Source of the DNA: Elymus sibiricus
Lineage: Eukaryota; Streptophyta; Magnoliopsida; Poales; Poaceae
Reading direction: 5' to 3'
Assembly: GCA_039707655.1 (NCBI GenBank)
Contig: CM077676.1
Location: forward strand, 381,490,114 to 381,554,113
DNA length: 64,000 nucleotides
Shown here: one piece after another, positions 45,964 to 55,299 of the stretch
Position numbering within the stretch: position 1 is the stretch's first letter
Layout: each line of letters begins with the position of its first letter
Translations under genes and position numbers: made by a program
The notes under the pieces: model-generated
Seen by the model: the letters and a program-made list of their open reading frames with translations, nothing else
What the model was told of the DNA's origin: nothing
The model's database searches: none

Positions 45964-46336
45964 TTCAATAATTACTATGTAATATTACCCATCACCAGAA
46001 ATTGGTTTGGGGAAATTATGAATTCATTTGCAATTTTATTAAATAAAATGGTATTAAAATGATGTTCTTTGCTACTGTTTTAGGATGATAGATCCACTTA
46101 GTGATTTTTAGTGATGTTATTTTCCTGAACATAATTAGAAATAGATTATTTGCTATGTAATGAACATTTTTATTTCCAATTTGAACGACTTTTATTTTTC
46201 ACTTTAAATTTGAATTGCAATTTTGAATTGGAATTTGAAATGAGATATGATGCAAATGATGGTTAAGCACTGTTAATCATGATGACATGGCATTATCAAC
46301 AGGTGATTACTGTAGCTATTACACGGGGATGTTACA
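45964..46336 (-). repeat. Array D LTR3 fragment (first 373 bp of an LTR)
   Basis: It matches the first part of the LTR (coding-strand sense) from TGTAACATCC. It is joined to pol sequence at 45963/45964 with only about 2 bp (GT) shared between the two parents. CATGA follows at 46337-46341. Confidence 0.9.
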
Positions 46337-46341
46337 CATGA

Positions 46342-47431
46342 GTAGGATATAAACACCATGAACATAAATATCGTGGAGGCTATGTTGGTTTTGAATCAAC
46401 TACATGCGTGAACATGTGCCAAGTCAAGCCACTCGAAACATTCAGAGTAGGATACCATATCATCATACTACATCATAAACATTTTAATGCATGTTGACAC
46501 GAAAGATAAATCATTATCCACTCTTAGCTACTTAAGCATGGCATAAGCAACTATAATCTCTAATTGTCATCATAAACATGTTTAATCATAATATGCTGAA
46601 TCATGGATACTGAGTTAAACATATTTACAAAAACAAAGAACAAGTTGAGTTCATACCCGCTTTTCTTTGCCACAGTCACTTCATCAAATCATCGTCATTA
46701 TTGCCTTTCACTTGCACGACCGAATGATATGAAAATAATAATAGTACAAGTGTGTCGTGGACTAAGCTTCATCAAAGAACAAGTTGAGTTCATACCCGCT
46801 TTTCTTTGCCACAGTCACTTCATCAAATCATCGTCATTATTGCCTTTCACTTGCACGACCGAATGATATGAAAATAATAATAGTACAAGTGTGCCGTGGA
46901 CTAAGCTGGAATCTACAAGCATTTTATTTAAAGGAGAAGACAAGGAAATATGGGCTCTTTGTTAGATCAACAATAATGCATATGAGAGCCACTCAACATT
47001 TTCATCGTGCTCTTCTCCTTACAATGACTCAAGAAAAGAAAAGAATTTCAGAGAAACACACTGATCTTTTTTTTTGGAGTTTTTAGTTTTTCTGAAGAAA
47101 ACAAAATGAAGAAGAAAAACAAAAAACGAGAGAAATTATTTACACGGGATAGCTCCCAACAAGCAAAAGAAGAAATGGGAAATCTTTTTGGGTTTTCTTT
47201 TAATTCTACAACTAACTAAGCTAGAAAGAAAAGCCGAAAAGAAACGAGAAATGTTTTTGGATTTTCTCAAAGTTTTTCAAACACACAAGAAGAAAGCGAG
47301 AAAATAAAACTAACATGGATTATACAATGAAAAGTATGAACACCGACAACTAAAATGAAATGTGTGAGCATGAATGTAATGTCGGTGAGAAATACGTACC
47401 CCCCCAAGCTTAGGCTTTTGCCTAGCTTGGT
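46342..47431 (-). other. Element C non-coding region right of array D
   Basis: Reverse complement of about 26460-27410 of element B. It carries a 139 bp tandem duplication (46634-46911) absent from B. No coding signal beyond repeats of this unit. Confidence 0.8.
46634..46911. repeat. 139 bp tandem duplication in element C
   Basis: Two near-identical copies start CAAAGAACAAGTTGAGTT at 46634 and at 46773. They differ by single bases (for example TGTGTCGTGG and TGTGCCGTGG). Element B has one copy at the corresponding place (about 26985-27120). Confidence 0.9.
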
Positions 47432-48454
47432 CTACTGCCATGGCTGTCCTGGATAAAAATCGAAATGGTAACTCGTAGAGGCGTTCTGAGCCGCCTCCTC
47501 AGCCAGACGAGCAGCCTCGATAGCTGCATTGTACTCATGCACCTCACTCTCATGAAGAGAATATCTATGTTTGTTCTGAAAATCAAAGAGGGCATGAGCA
47601 GGGAAAGCAACATACACAGAGTGATATTTATTAAAAACTAAGTTATATTCATAACCCTGTGCGTTGCGTTTTAAAAACCTATGTTCTTGCATTGCTTCAA
47701 AATTCAAATATTTATAGGGCAAGAGGGGATCATTGAATTTGGGCGAGACCCCTAACCTTGCAGCTAAGCGGGAGGCATAAATTCCTCCATACAAATCATC
47801 ATTACCCGCATTACGCTGCAGCCTACGTGCAACAATAGCCCCAAGATTATAAAGCTTGCTACCAGTCAAAGCTGTATGAATAAGACTCAGATCAGGGGCA
47901 CAAAGTGCACTACAGTCTTGCTTACCAACAACGCATTTACCATTAAAAAGCGCAAAATACCGAATAGCGGGAAATTGAATGCTAATTATTCTAGCCTGCG
48001 TGATTCCCCTATCCTCACCGTTGCGAAGGCTAGTAAGAAACAACTCATAATCAGATCTTGGTGGTTCATCTAACGAACCCCAATATGGAATTTTGCATGC
48101 ATCACAGAATTCTTCTAGAGATATATTGTAGGAATTGTCATAAAGGTGAAATAAAACTCTAGAAGTGCGCGGGTGATAATCAAAGTTTTGAGTAAAGGAA
48201 TGGGTGAGGTTGTAATGCTGTGGTGGCTTATCTGCGATGAAGAAGGAGAGCTCGGCATTGTGAATGTATTGGTCAAATTCTTCCTTGATGCATGCACCCA
48301 GCATGAACTCGTTGCACGGCCATCGACACGATTTTGCTTCGGCACCTCGCACCGAAATTGCCCTTGGTTCCTCATATGATTGGCGTGCCGAGCTTTCACT
48401 TGATGACGCTTCCGAGGGTCTCCTCCTCGAAGAACTTCTCCAGAAGATATTCAT
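47432..48454 (-). CDS. Element C second ORF, intact (340 codons)
   Basis: ATG at 48454 (MNIFWRSSSRRRPSEASS) to stop at 47432-47434 with no break. It is the intact version of the broken ORF at 25437-26459 in B. The protein has a Ser/Arg-rich basic N-terminus (1-55), then a conserved folded region, with no signal peptide or membrane span. Blocks such as FHLYDNSYNISLEEFCDACKIPYWGSL and AIRYFALFNGKCVVGKQDC occur widely in grass Athila-like elements; the function is unknown. Upstream on the coding strand are a donor-like CTTGGTATGTG (about 48695) and an acceptor-like TTGTTCTTAG just before the ATG, both also present in B, so a spliced mRNA is likely. The C-terminus is Ala/Glu-rich, ending FDFYPGQPWQ. 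Confidence 0.72.
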   Translation of the reverse strand: MNIFWRSSSRRRPSEASSSESSARQSYEEPRAISVRGAEAKSCRWPCNEFMLGACIKEEFDQYIHNAELSFFIADKPPQHYNLTHSFTQNFDYHPRTSRVLFHLYDNSYNISLEEFCDACKIPYWGSLDEPPRSDYELFLTSLRNGEDRGITQARIISIQFPAIRYFALFNGKCVVGKQDCSALCAPDLSLIHTALTGSKLYNLGAIVARRLQRNAGNDDLYGGIYASRLAARLGVSPKFNDPLLPYKYLNFEAMQEHRFLKRNAQGYEYNLVFNKYHSVYVAFPAHALFDFQNKHRYSLHESEVHEYNAAIEAARLAEEAAQNASTSYHFDFYPGQPWQ

Positions 48455-48863
48455 TTCCCTAAGAACAAATTTCTGAAAATTTTTGGGCCACAAATTGATA
48501 TCAATAAAACTTCACAAGATTGATAGCAACTACTCATATGGATGTCTAGAGGCTATATCAAGCATTCAAACTACTTAGAACTCAAAGAATTCAACATGCA
48601 AGCTCATTTTCAGTAGCACCAACAGTAGCTAAATATGCAAAATATAATCCACTAAAACAAAAACTAATTGGAGCAATGGAGGAGTCACATACCAAGGAGC
48701 AATCTCCCAAAACAGTTTCGGAAACGGAGCTCCGAGCAAAGAGATCGAAAATTTCAGGGTTGTGAGCAAGAACACGAGAGAGAGAGAGAGCTACCAGGAA
48801 TTTTTGCTAGAGGTAAGAGACGAAGTGGGCTAAAGGGATAAGTGAGGGGGTCCCTGTGGGGCC

Positions 48864-48912
48864 CACGAGGTACCTGGGCGCGCCAGGGGGTGGCGCGCCC
48901 TGGTGCCTCGTG
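48864..48912. repeat. GC-rich hairpin upstream of the second ORF (element C)
   Basis: Arms 48864-48884 and 48892-48912 contain GGCGCGCC flanked by CACGAGG / CCTCGTG. It is the same hairpin as 24982-25031 in B, at the matching place. Confidence 0.82.
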
Positions 48913-49249
48913 GGCACCTGGGGCACCCCCCCCCCCCCTGGTATGATTTTTGTGCCAAAAATTCTTAAATATTATATAAAAAATCATGTCAAAATTTTAT
49001 TGCATTCTGAGAGCTTTCATTTCTGGACATTTTTTATTGCACGGAAAATTCAGAAAACAGGGTAATCATGGCATTTTATTGCATTTAACTAAAAATAACA
49101 GAAAGCTAAAAGTGGGTACAGAAGGTTGTGCTTACTAAATTCATCGATCACATGCCTCTCAAAAGAATCCATTAATAAGGTTGATCAGGTCTTATTAACA
49201 AACCATTTCCGAGTGACATGAAACCGAAGAACTTTCGTATAACACTAAG

Positions 49250-50011
49250 TTACCTCAACGGGGATATGCATCTCCCCAACAATAAGAGTTCCATATTTCT
49301 TTTTAACAGTAGGAATAGGAATTTGAAAACTTCCAATAGAATTGTCGGAGTTTTTTCAATAATATGAATACCATTCACTTGAAATTGTTTCCTCGAAAAG
49401 TGCACCGTATGCTCATTACCATTGATATGAAAAGTGACCTTGCTTTTCTTGCAATCAATAACAGCCCCTGCAGTATTCAAGAAGGGTCTACCAAGGATAA
49501 TCGACATGTTGTCGTCCTCGGGCATATCAAGTATAACAAAGTCTGCTAGGATAGTAACGTTTGCAACTACAACGGGCACATCCTCACAAACACCGATAGG
49601 TATGGCAGTTGATTTGTCAGCCATTTGCAATGATATTTCAGTAGGAGTGAGTTTATTCAAATCAAGTCTTTTATATAAAGAGATAGGCATAACACTAACA
49701 CCGGCTCCTAAATCACACAGAGCAGTTTTGACATAATTTCGTTTAATGGAGCATGGTATAGTTGCTATTCCTGGATCTCCTGGTTTCTTAGGTACTCCAT
49801 CCTTAAAAGAATAATTTGCAAGCATGGTAGAAATCTCAGCTTCAGGTATCTTTCTTTTATTAGTGACAATATCTTTCATATATTTAGCATATGGAGGCAT
49901 TTTCAATATATCAATCAAACGAGTACGCAAAAAGACTGGCCTAAGCATTTCAGCAAAGTGTTCAAATTCTTCCTCATCTTTTTTCTTAGATGGTTTAGGA
50001 GGAAAGGGCAT
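49250..50011 (-). pseudogene. Element C protease, frameshifted at its end
   Basis: It starts at ATG 50011, in frame with gag and 6 bases after its stop. It matches the B protease (CDLGAG active site, ILGRPFL motif). Near 49340 one base is missing compared with B (ACAATTCTATT against ACAATTACTATT), so the last 30 or so codons are read in another frame. The catalytic part is intact. Confidence 0.8.
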
Positions 50012-50028
50012 GGGTTTTTAAACCCATG
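50009..50028. promoter_or_regulatory. 20 bp perfect palindrome over the gag stop codon (element C)
   Basis: Identical to 23873-23892 in element B. It contains the gag TAA (50020-50018) and the protease ATG (50011-50009) on the minus strand. Confidence 0.7.
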
Positions 50029-51997
50029 CTTCTCTTTCTTTACCATGTTTTCGAGCAACAAAGTCTCTTTCATCATAACGTTTATTTTTAGTAGGTGGGT
50101 TATCAAGATCAACAGCAGGTTCTATTTCAACATCATTATCAGGTTCCTTATCATTGTCTGGTTCTTTATCATTATCTGGTTGAGCATCAGCATGAACATC
50201 ATCATTATCATTATCACTAGGTGTATGTTCATTACCAGATTGTGTTTCAGCATCAGAAATAGAAACATCATTACTATCCTCCAAGGGTTTTTCTACCTCG
50301 GGTTCACTAGAAGTATGCAAAGTCCTATCATTTTTCTTTTTAGATGGACTAGGTGCATCAACATTAATTCTTTGAGAGTCTTGTTCAATTCTTTTAGGAT
50401 GACCTTCAGGATAAAGTGGCTCCTGAGTCATTCTACCTCCTCTAGTCATTACTCTAACAGCATGATCATTCATATTGTTATTCATTTCATTCAGCAATTC
50501 ACTCTGAGATTTAGCAACTTGTTCTAGTTGGGTTTGAACCATAGATGCATGTTTACTAACACCTTTAACATCATTAACAATTCTAAATAACAAGTCACTC
50601 AAGCGATCAATCATGTAGGCATTTCGTTTCAATTGTTTCATAACATTTGCATTGAAATGATCTTGCTTAATAATATAATTGTCAAATTCATACAAGCATT
50701 GACTAGGAGGTTTGTTATAAGGGATATCACTTTCATCGAACTTTATAAAAGAATTTACTTCTACTACCTGTGGCGGTGTGTCAAGACCATGTATTTCTTC
50801 AATAGGTGGTAAATTCTTAACATCTTTAGCTTTAATACCTTTTTCCTTCATGCATTTCTTTGCCTCTTGCATATCTTCAGGACTGAGATGTACAATACCC
50901 CTCTTCTTTGGGGTGGGTTTAGGCGGTGGTTCAGGAAGTGTCCAATCATTATCATTCTTCAATATATTAGTCAATAATTCCTCAGCTTGTTCAATAGTTC
51001 GTTCCCTGAAAACACAACCAACACAACTATCTAGGTAGTCCCTAGAAGCATTTGTTAGTCCATTATAGAAGATGTCAAGTATTTCATTTTTCTTAAGAGG
51101 ATGATGAGGCAAAGCATTAAGTAATTGGAGAAGCCTCCCCCAAGCTTGAGGGAGATTTTCTTCTTTAATTTGCGCAAAGTTAAATATTTCTTGTAAGGCA
51201 GCTTGTTTCTTATGAGCAGGAAAATATTTTTCAGAGAAGTGATAAATCATATCCTGGGGACTACGCACACAACCAGGAGCAAGAGTATTATACCATTCTT
51301 TAGCAACACCCTTTAATGAGAAAGGAAATAACTTAAGAATATAGTAATAGCGAATTTTTTCCTCATGAGCAAATAGGGTGGCTATATCATTTAATTTAGT
51401 AAGGTGTGCCACAACGGTCTCAGTTTCATAACCGTGGAAAGGATCAGATTCAACCAAAGGAATTAACTCAGGATCGACAGAGAATTCATAATCCTTATCA
51501 GTAATAAATATGGGAGAGGTAGCAAACTTAGGATCATATTTCATTCTCTCCCTCGTAGATTTTTCTTTCATTTCAGCAATCAATTTTATAGCTTCATGTC
51601 TATCATTGCAAGCAAGAATGGCTATAGCTATCTCCCTATCAAGGCAGTGTTCAACAGGCGTTTCAACTCTAGTAGGAGAGCTAGACATAATAGGTGAATC
51701 ATAATTCTCAAAAGTTTCAGCATTTTCAATTTCTTTAGCTTTAGCAATTTGTTCAGTAAGAAATTCACCAAGTTGCACAGTATTATCAAGCATATTACTA
51801 GCACCATCATGAGTATCATTCACAGCAGAAGTGGTATCATCAATAACTCGCGACATATCAGAATTAATAACATGTGGTGGTGTTGCAAGTTGACTCAAAA
51901 CAGAAGGTGAATCAAGTGCAGAGCTAGATGGCAGTTCCTTACCTCCCCTCGTCTTAGAGGGAACGATCTTGGTCTTAGCGTCTTTCAGATTCTTCAT
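50018..51997 (-). CDS. Element C gag, intact (659 codons)
   Basis: ATG at 51997 (MKNLKDAKTKIVPSK); the frame is open to the TAA at 50018. The N-terminal 200 residues are poorly conserved and hydrophilic. The gag core lies at about 200-340 (KEWYNTLAPGCVRSPQDMIYHFSEKYF... LPQAWGRLLQLLNALP... FYNGLTNASRDYLDSC). After it come a Pro/Lys-rich linker, a helical region (VMKQLKRNAYMIDRLSDLLFRIVNDVKG... LLNEMNNNMNDH), and an acidic tail with DNDKEP repeats. I see no CCHC zinc knuckle. It would assemble the particle; RT and integrase would have to come from another element. Confidence 0.85.
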   Translation of the reverse strand: MKNLKDAKTKIVPSKTRGGKELPSSSALDSPSVLSQLATPPHVINSDMSRVIDDTTSAVNDTHDGASNMLDNTVQLGEFLTEQIAKAKEIENAETFENYDSPIMSSSPTRVETPVEHCLDREIAIAILACNDRHEAIKLIAEMKEKSTRERMKYDPKFATSPIFITDKDYEFSVDPELIPLVESDPFHGYETETVVAHLTKLNDIATLFAHEEKIRYYYILKLFPFSLKGVAKEWYNTLAPGCVRSPQDMIYHFSEKYFPAHKKQAALQEIFNFAQIKEENLPQAWGRLLQLLNALPHHPLKKNEILDIFYNGLTNASRDYLDSCVGCVFRERTIEQAEELLTNILKNDNDWTLPEPPPKPTPKKRGIVHLSPEDMQEAKKCMKEKGIKAKDVKNLPPIEEIHGLDTPPQVVEVNSFIKFDESDIPYNKPPSQCLYEFDNYIIKQDHFNANVMKQLKRNAYMIDRLSDLLFRIVNDVKGVSKHASMVQTQLEQVAKSQSELLNEMNNNMNDHAVRVMTRGGRMTQEPLYPEGHPKRIEQDSQRINVDAPSPSKKKNDRTLHTSSEPEVEKPLEDSNDVSISDAETQSGNEHTPSDNDNDDVHADAQPDNDKEPDNDKEPDNDVEIEPAVDLDNPPTKNKRYDERDFVARKHGKEREAWV

Positions 51998-52046
51998 AGT
52001 GATCAACAGATATAAATCCCAAGTGACTCAACAAATATAGCTATAC

Positions 52047-52064
52047 TCCCCGGCAACGGCGCCA
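52047..52064 (-). other. Element C primer binding site (tRNA-Asp)
   Basis: On the coding strand TGGCGCCGTTGCCGGGGA, complementary to the last 18 bases of plant tRNA-Asp. It lies 11 bp after the LTR. Confidence 0.9.
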
Positions 52065-52075
52065 GAAAAAGGTCT

Positions 52076-53492
52076 TGATAACCCACAAGTATAGGGGATC
52101 GCAACAGTTTTCGAGGGTAGAGTATTCAACCCAAATTTATTGATTCGACACAAGGGGAGCCAAAGAATATTTGCAAGTTTTAGCAGTTGAGTTGTCAATT
52201 CAACCACACCTGGAGACTAAATATCTGCAGCAGAGTGATCAGTAGCACAGTAGTATGATAGTTTGATAGTAGTAGCAATAGTAGCAACGGTAACAGTAAC
52301 GATAGCGGCAATAGTAGTAGCAATGGTGACAGCAGTAGCAACAGTAGTAACTTAGCAAGGAACAATATGTGAAAAACTCATAGGCATTGGATCGGTGATA
52401 TTCGTTGGATAACATTCATCATGTAACAGTTATAACCTAGGGCGACACAGAACTAGCTCCAATTCATCAATGTAATGTAGGCATGTATTCCGTATATAGT
52501 CATACGTGCTTCGATAAGAACTTGCATGACATCTTTTGTCCTACCCTCCCGTGGCAGCGGGGTCCATAAGGAAACTAAGGGATATTAAGGCCTCCTTTTA
52601 ATAGAGAACCGGAACAAAGCATTAACACTTAGTGAATACATGAACTCCTCAAACTATGGCAATCACCGGAAAGAATCCCAATTATTGTCACCTTGGGGTA
52701 TGCGGATCATAACACATAGCAGGTGCGTATAACTTGCAAGATCTGATCAAGAACACAAATATATTCATGAAAACATAGAGGGTTCAGATCTGAAATCATG
52801 GCACTCGGGCCCTAGTGACAAGCATTAAGCATAGCAAAGTCATAGCAACATCAATCTCAGGACATAGTGGATACTAGGGATCAAGCCCTAACAAAACTAA
52901 CTCAATTACATGATAAGTCTCATCCAACTCATCACCGTCCAGCAAGCCTATGAAGGAATTACTCACTCCCGGCAGTGAGCATCATGAAATTGGCGATGAA
53001 GGATGGTTGATGATGACGATGCCGGAAGATCCCCCTCTCCGGAGCCCCAAACGGACTCCAGATCTGCCCTCCCGATGAAGAACAGGAGGTGGCGGCGGCT
53101 CCGTATCGTGAAACGCAATAAAACTTCCTCTCCTATTTTTTTCTCGGAAAATAGGAATTTATAGCGTTGGAATTAGGTCAGACGGAGCCACGTGGGCCCC
53201 ATGAGGTACCAGGGCACGCCTGGGGGGGAGGGTGGCGCGCCCTGGTGCCTCGTGGGCACTGGGTGGCCCCCCTTCTGTTGATTCTTGCGTCAATATTTTT
53301 TATATATTCCATAAAAATTCTCCAAAAAGTTTCATCCAAATCCAAGAACTTTGATTTCTGCACAAAAACAACACCATGGCAATTCTGCTGAAAACAGCGT
53401 CAGTCCGGGTTAGTTCCATTCAAATCATGCAAATTAGGGGCCAAAACAAGAGCAAAAGTGTTTGGAAAAGTAGATACGATGGAGACGTATCA
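52076..53492 (-). repeat. Element C 5' LTR (1417 bp)
   Basis: On the coding strand it begins TGATACGTCTCC and ends GGGTTATCA. It is homologous to B's LTRs in reverse. The GC hairpin is at 53200-53254, with two or three mutations in one arm (ATGAGG and GCACGCC). GGTGG (53493-53497) would be the target duplication; the other copy is outside the window. Confidence 0.9.
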
Positions 53493-53599
53493 GGTGGCCC
53501 AAAGAGGCTTGCTCGCCACTGCTGGGCGTTAGGCGCCCGCCACTGCTAGGCATTCCTGCAGTAGTGCATCTGGAGGAGGCTGCAGTCTGCAGATCCTCT

Positions 53600-55067
53600 T
53601 GCTGATTCTAGCTAGCCTGACTGCGACTGCCCAGCACACATACTCCATGTTGCACGAAGATTCTGGAATTTAGGGGGGGGCACCATCTCTACGTTCAATG
53701 CACAAGTCCCCGATCATGCCACACACATGCATACAACATACTAATTGGGGAGCCTCTCAAACTTGACTTTAAAGATTTGCTTTTTCTTTTCCTTCACTAT
53801 GGAAACATGGTTCTTTAGAGGCTTAGAGCATGTACAGCCGGGCACCCCAAACCCCTCTCAAATGCCCGGGCGGACGGCCGGCCCGGTCAAAAAAAAAGAC
53901 TCAGACGCGCGCCTCAAACCGGCCTCAAACGCCCGGGCTGACCGGCACCCCTCATATCCTGCACAAATATGGGGTGGCCGAGGCGTGACCGGGCGCGTCT
54001 GCCATGTCGAGTCCGGCCCATGCTGGCCCACCTGACCCCACATATATTTGTCCCCATCCTCTCCCCGGACCAAACCCTAGCTACTTCACTCCCCTCCACT
54101 CCACTTCGTCACCCAAGCTCCCGTCCGGCCTTCTCCGGCATGGCGGGCAGTGGATCCGAGTCCTACACCTCCAGATCCATCGACCCCGAACTCATCCCAC
54201 GCTGCCTCGAGGAGGAGATGACCGTCCAGTCCCGTGAGACGGTGCGTGTCCCATGGCCTACTCTACCTCGCCGGCGACCAGAGCAACACTCTGAGGGGCG
54301 CAACCGGCTGCCGGACATGACCACGATGGAGCCGGACGAGCTCCGCTTAGAGTAGGTTTTACGTTGCATGTAATAGTATGGATTTGAGGTTTCATAATTG
54401 TGTTATCTGGATGTGTAAGAGATTATTTGAGGCATGACCGGTCATTGTCCACGGACGCTCACGGACGCGTCCGCGGGGTTTGAGGGGTCGGATTTGCTGT
54501 ATCCAACTATAGATGCTCTTACAAACATCCAATATAACCTTTACTCTATAGAAATTTCCGGCAAAATCTCCCGAGTGCTTTTCCTCCTGATAAAACTCAA
54601 CAAACTTGCTATCAAGAGCTTTAACCATCGGTTCAAAACCATGCATATCATGGATTTGATTCCAGATCTTAAAAGTATTGATATTGATCGTCGAAGGTTT
54701 GTGAACCCGTCATACGATGCAAGCAAAACAGGGTTACCCCGGAACGTCCAACGGCCTCCTTCCATGACCTTGTCCCAATTCCCTAAGCATGAGAATTGCA
54801 TCGTGTATAGTTTATCCCCGATGGATATAAATTTCACCTCCTGAGCCAAGTCCCAAGCATTGCACATGTTTTTGGAAAAACAGAATTCTCCATATTCCTT
54901 CGATGTGTGAAAACGAGCGATCGCAAGACAGTCTGTAGTCGTCGCCAGGAGAGGTTCTCTTCTTCGAAGATAACATCATCCAAGTTATCCTCTTTGATCC
55001 CTAACTACAACATCATCTCCTCCAAATCCTTATCACCAGAGGCCGAAGCCGAAGACTCTATCACCAT
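53600..55067 (-). pseudogene. DUF4283-type LINE ORF1 remnant, split by a Harbinger element
   Basis: Start ATG at 55067-55065 (MVIESSASASGDKDLEEMM). After a stop (TAG) comes LGIKEDNLDDVIFEEE. Frameshifts follow, then the DUF4283 block AWDLAQEVKFISIGDKLYTMQFSCLGNWDKVMEGGRWTFRG (54850-54730). The reading continues to FAGNFYRVKVILDVCK at 54522 and, beyond the Harbinger element, resumes at 53822 with KPLKNHV and KRQIF-like residues, then a decayed zinc-knuckle region to about 53600. The region 55097-55285 upstream, GC-rich on the minus strand, could be its 5' leader. Such proteins are ORF1 of plant LINEs or related gene fragments. Not functional. Confidence 0.75.
53826..54518. mobile_element. Harbinger-like element, 693 bp, TTA target duplications
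   Basis: It starts GAGCATGTACAGCCGGGC and ends with the complementary GCTATAGATGCTC-like end (CTATAGATGCTC), a short imperfect inverted repeat. TTA lies on both sides (53823-53825 and 54519-54521), the PIF/Harbinger target. Removing it with one TTA rejoins the DUF4283 frame (DVCK-PLKNH). A 128-codon ORF inside (53969-54355, with MAGSGSES) has no domain I recognise, so the element is probably non-autonomous. Confidence 0.85.
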
Positions 55068-55299
55068 GGAGCCCTAGCCGTGGATGAGAATGCAGATTAG
55101 AGCAGATTCCACCTGCCGTAACCCTTGCCGCGTCCATCCAAGGCCGGGAAGTGATGCGTGGCCGCCCCGTAGTCAGCCCAAGTGGTCGCAGGCAAGGAGA
55201 GGAATGACGACGGAAAAAAAGATCTCAACGCCGGGGCAAGGCAACGATAGGCGGAAACCCTAGCGAGAGGGAACGTGAGAGACATCTTGGCTCGTGTAG

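Larger units (their letters stand above)
30447..46336 (-). mobile_element. Array D: Tekay-like chromovirus (Gypsy), tandem LTR-internal-LTR-internal'-LTR'
   Basis: Components in plus-strand order: LTR1 30447-34267, full internal region 34268-40100, LTR2 40101-43931, partial internal 43932-45963, partial LTR3 45964-46336. Coding strand is minus. The whole array is flanked by one 5 bp duplication, CATGA (30442-30446 and 46337-46341), and the empty site exists in B at 27411-27415 (as TCATG). This supports one insertion followed by unequal recombination between LTRs and then a deletion. A chromodomain-like C-terminus and tRNA-iMet PBS support the Tekay/Del lineage of chromoviruses. The coding regions carry several stops. 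Confidence 0.9.
30008..53492 (-). mobile_element. Element C: RT-less Athila-like Gypsy element, minus strand, host of B and D
   Basis: It is the same family as B in the opposite orientation. Read on the minus strand: 5' LTR (53492-52076), PBS, gag, protease, second ORF, non-coding region (47431-46342, interrupted by array D, then 30446-30008), then element B. The rest of C, including its 3' LTR, must lie left of B, outside the window. Sequence at 30008 reads as the reverse complement of B's 27849 downward, which shows that B landed inside C. C keeps an intact gag and second ORF and gives the reference for the breaks in B. Confidence 0.88.

Noticed and set aside
46603..47086. Two related small ORFs with the repeated peptide YPLFFATVTSSNH
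   Set aside because: Product of the 139 bp DNA tandem duplication in a non-coding region, antisense to element C. There is no sign of selection.
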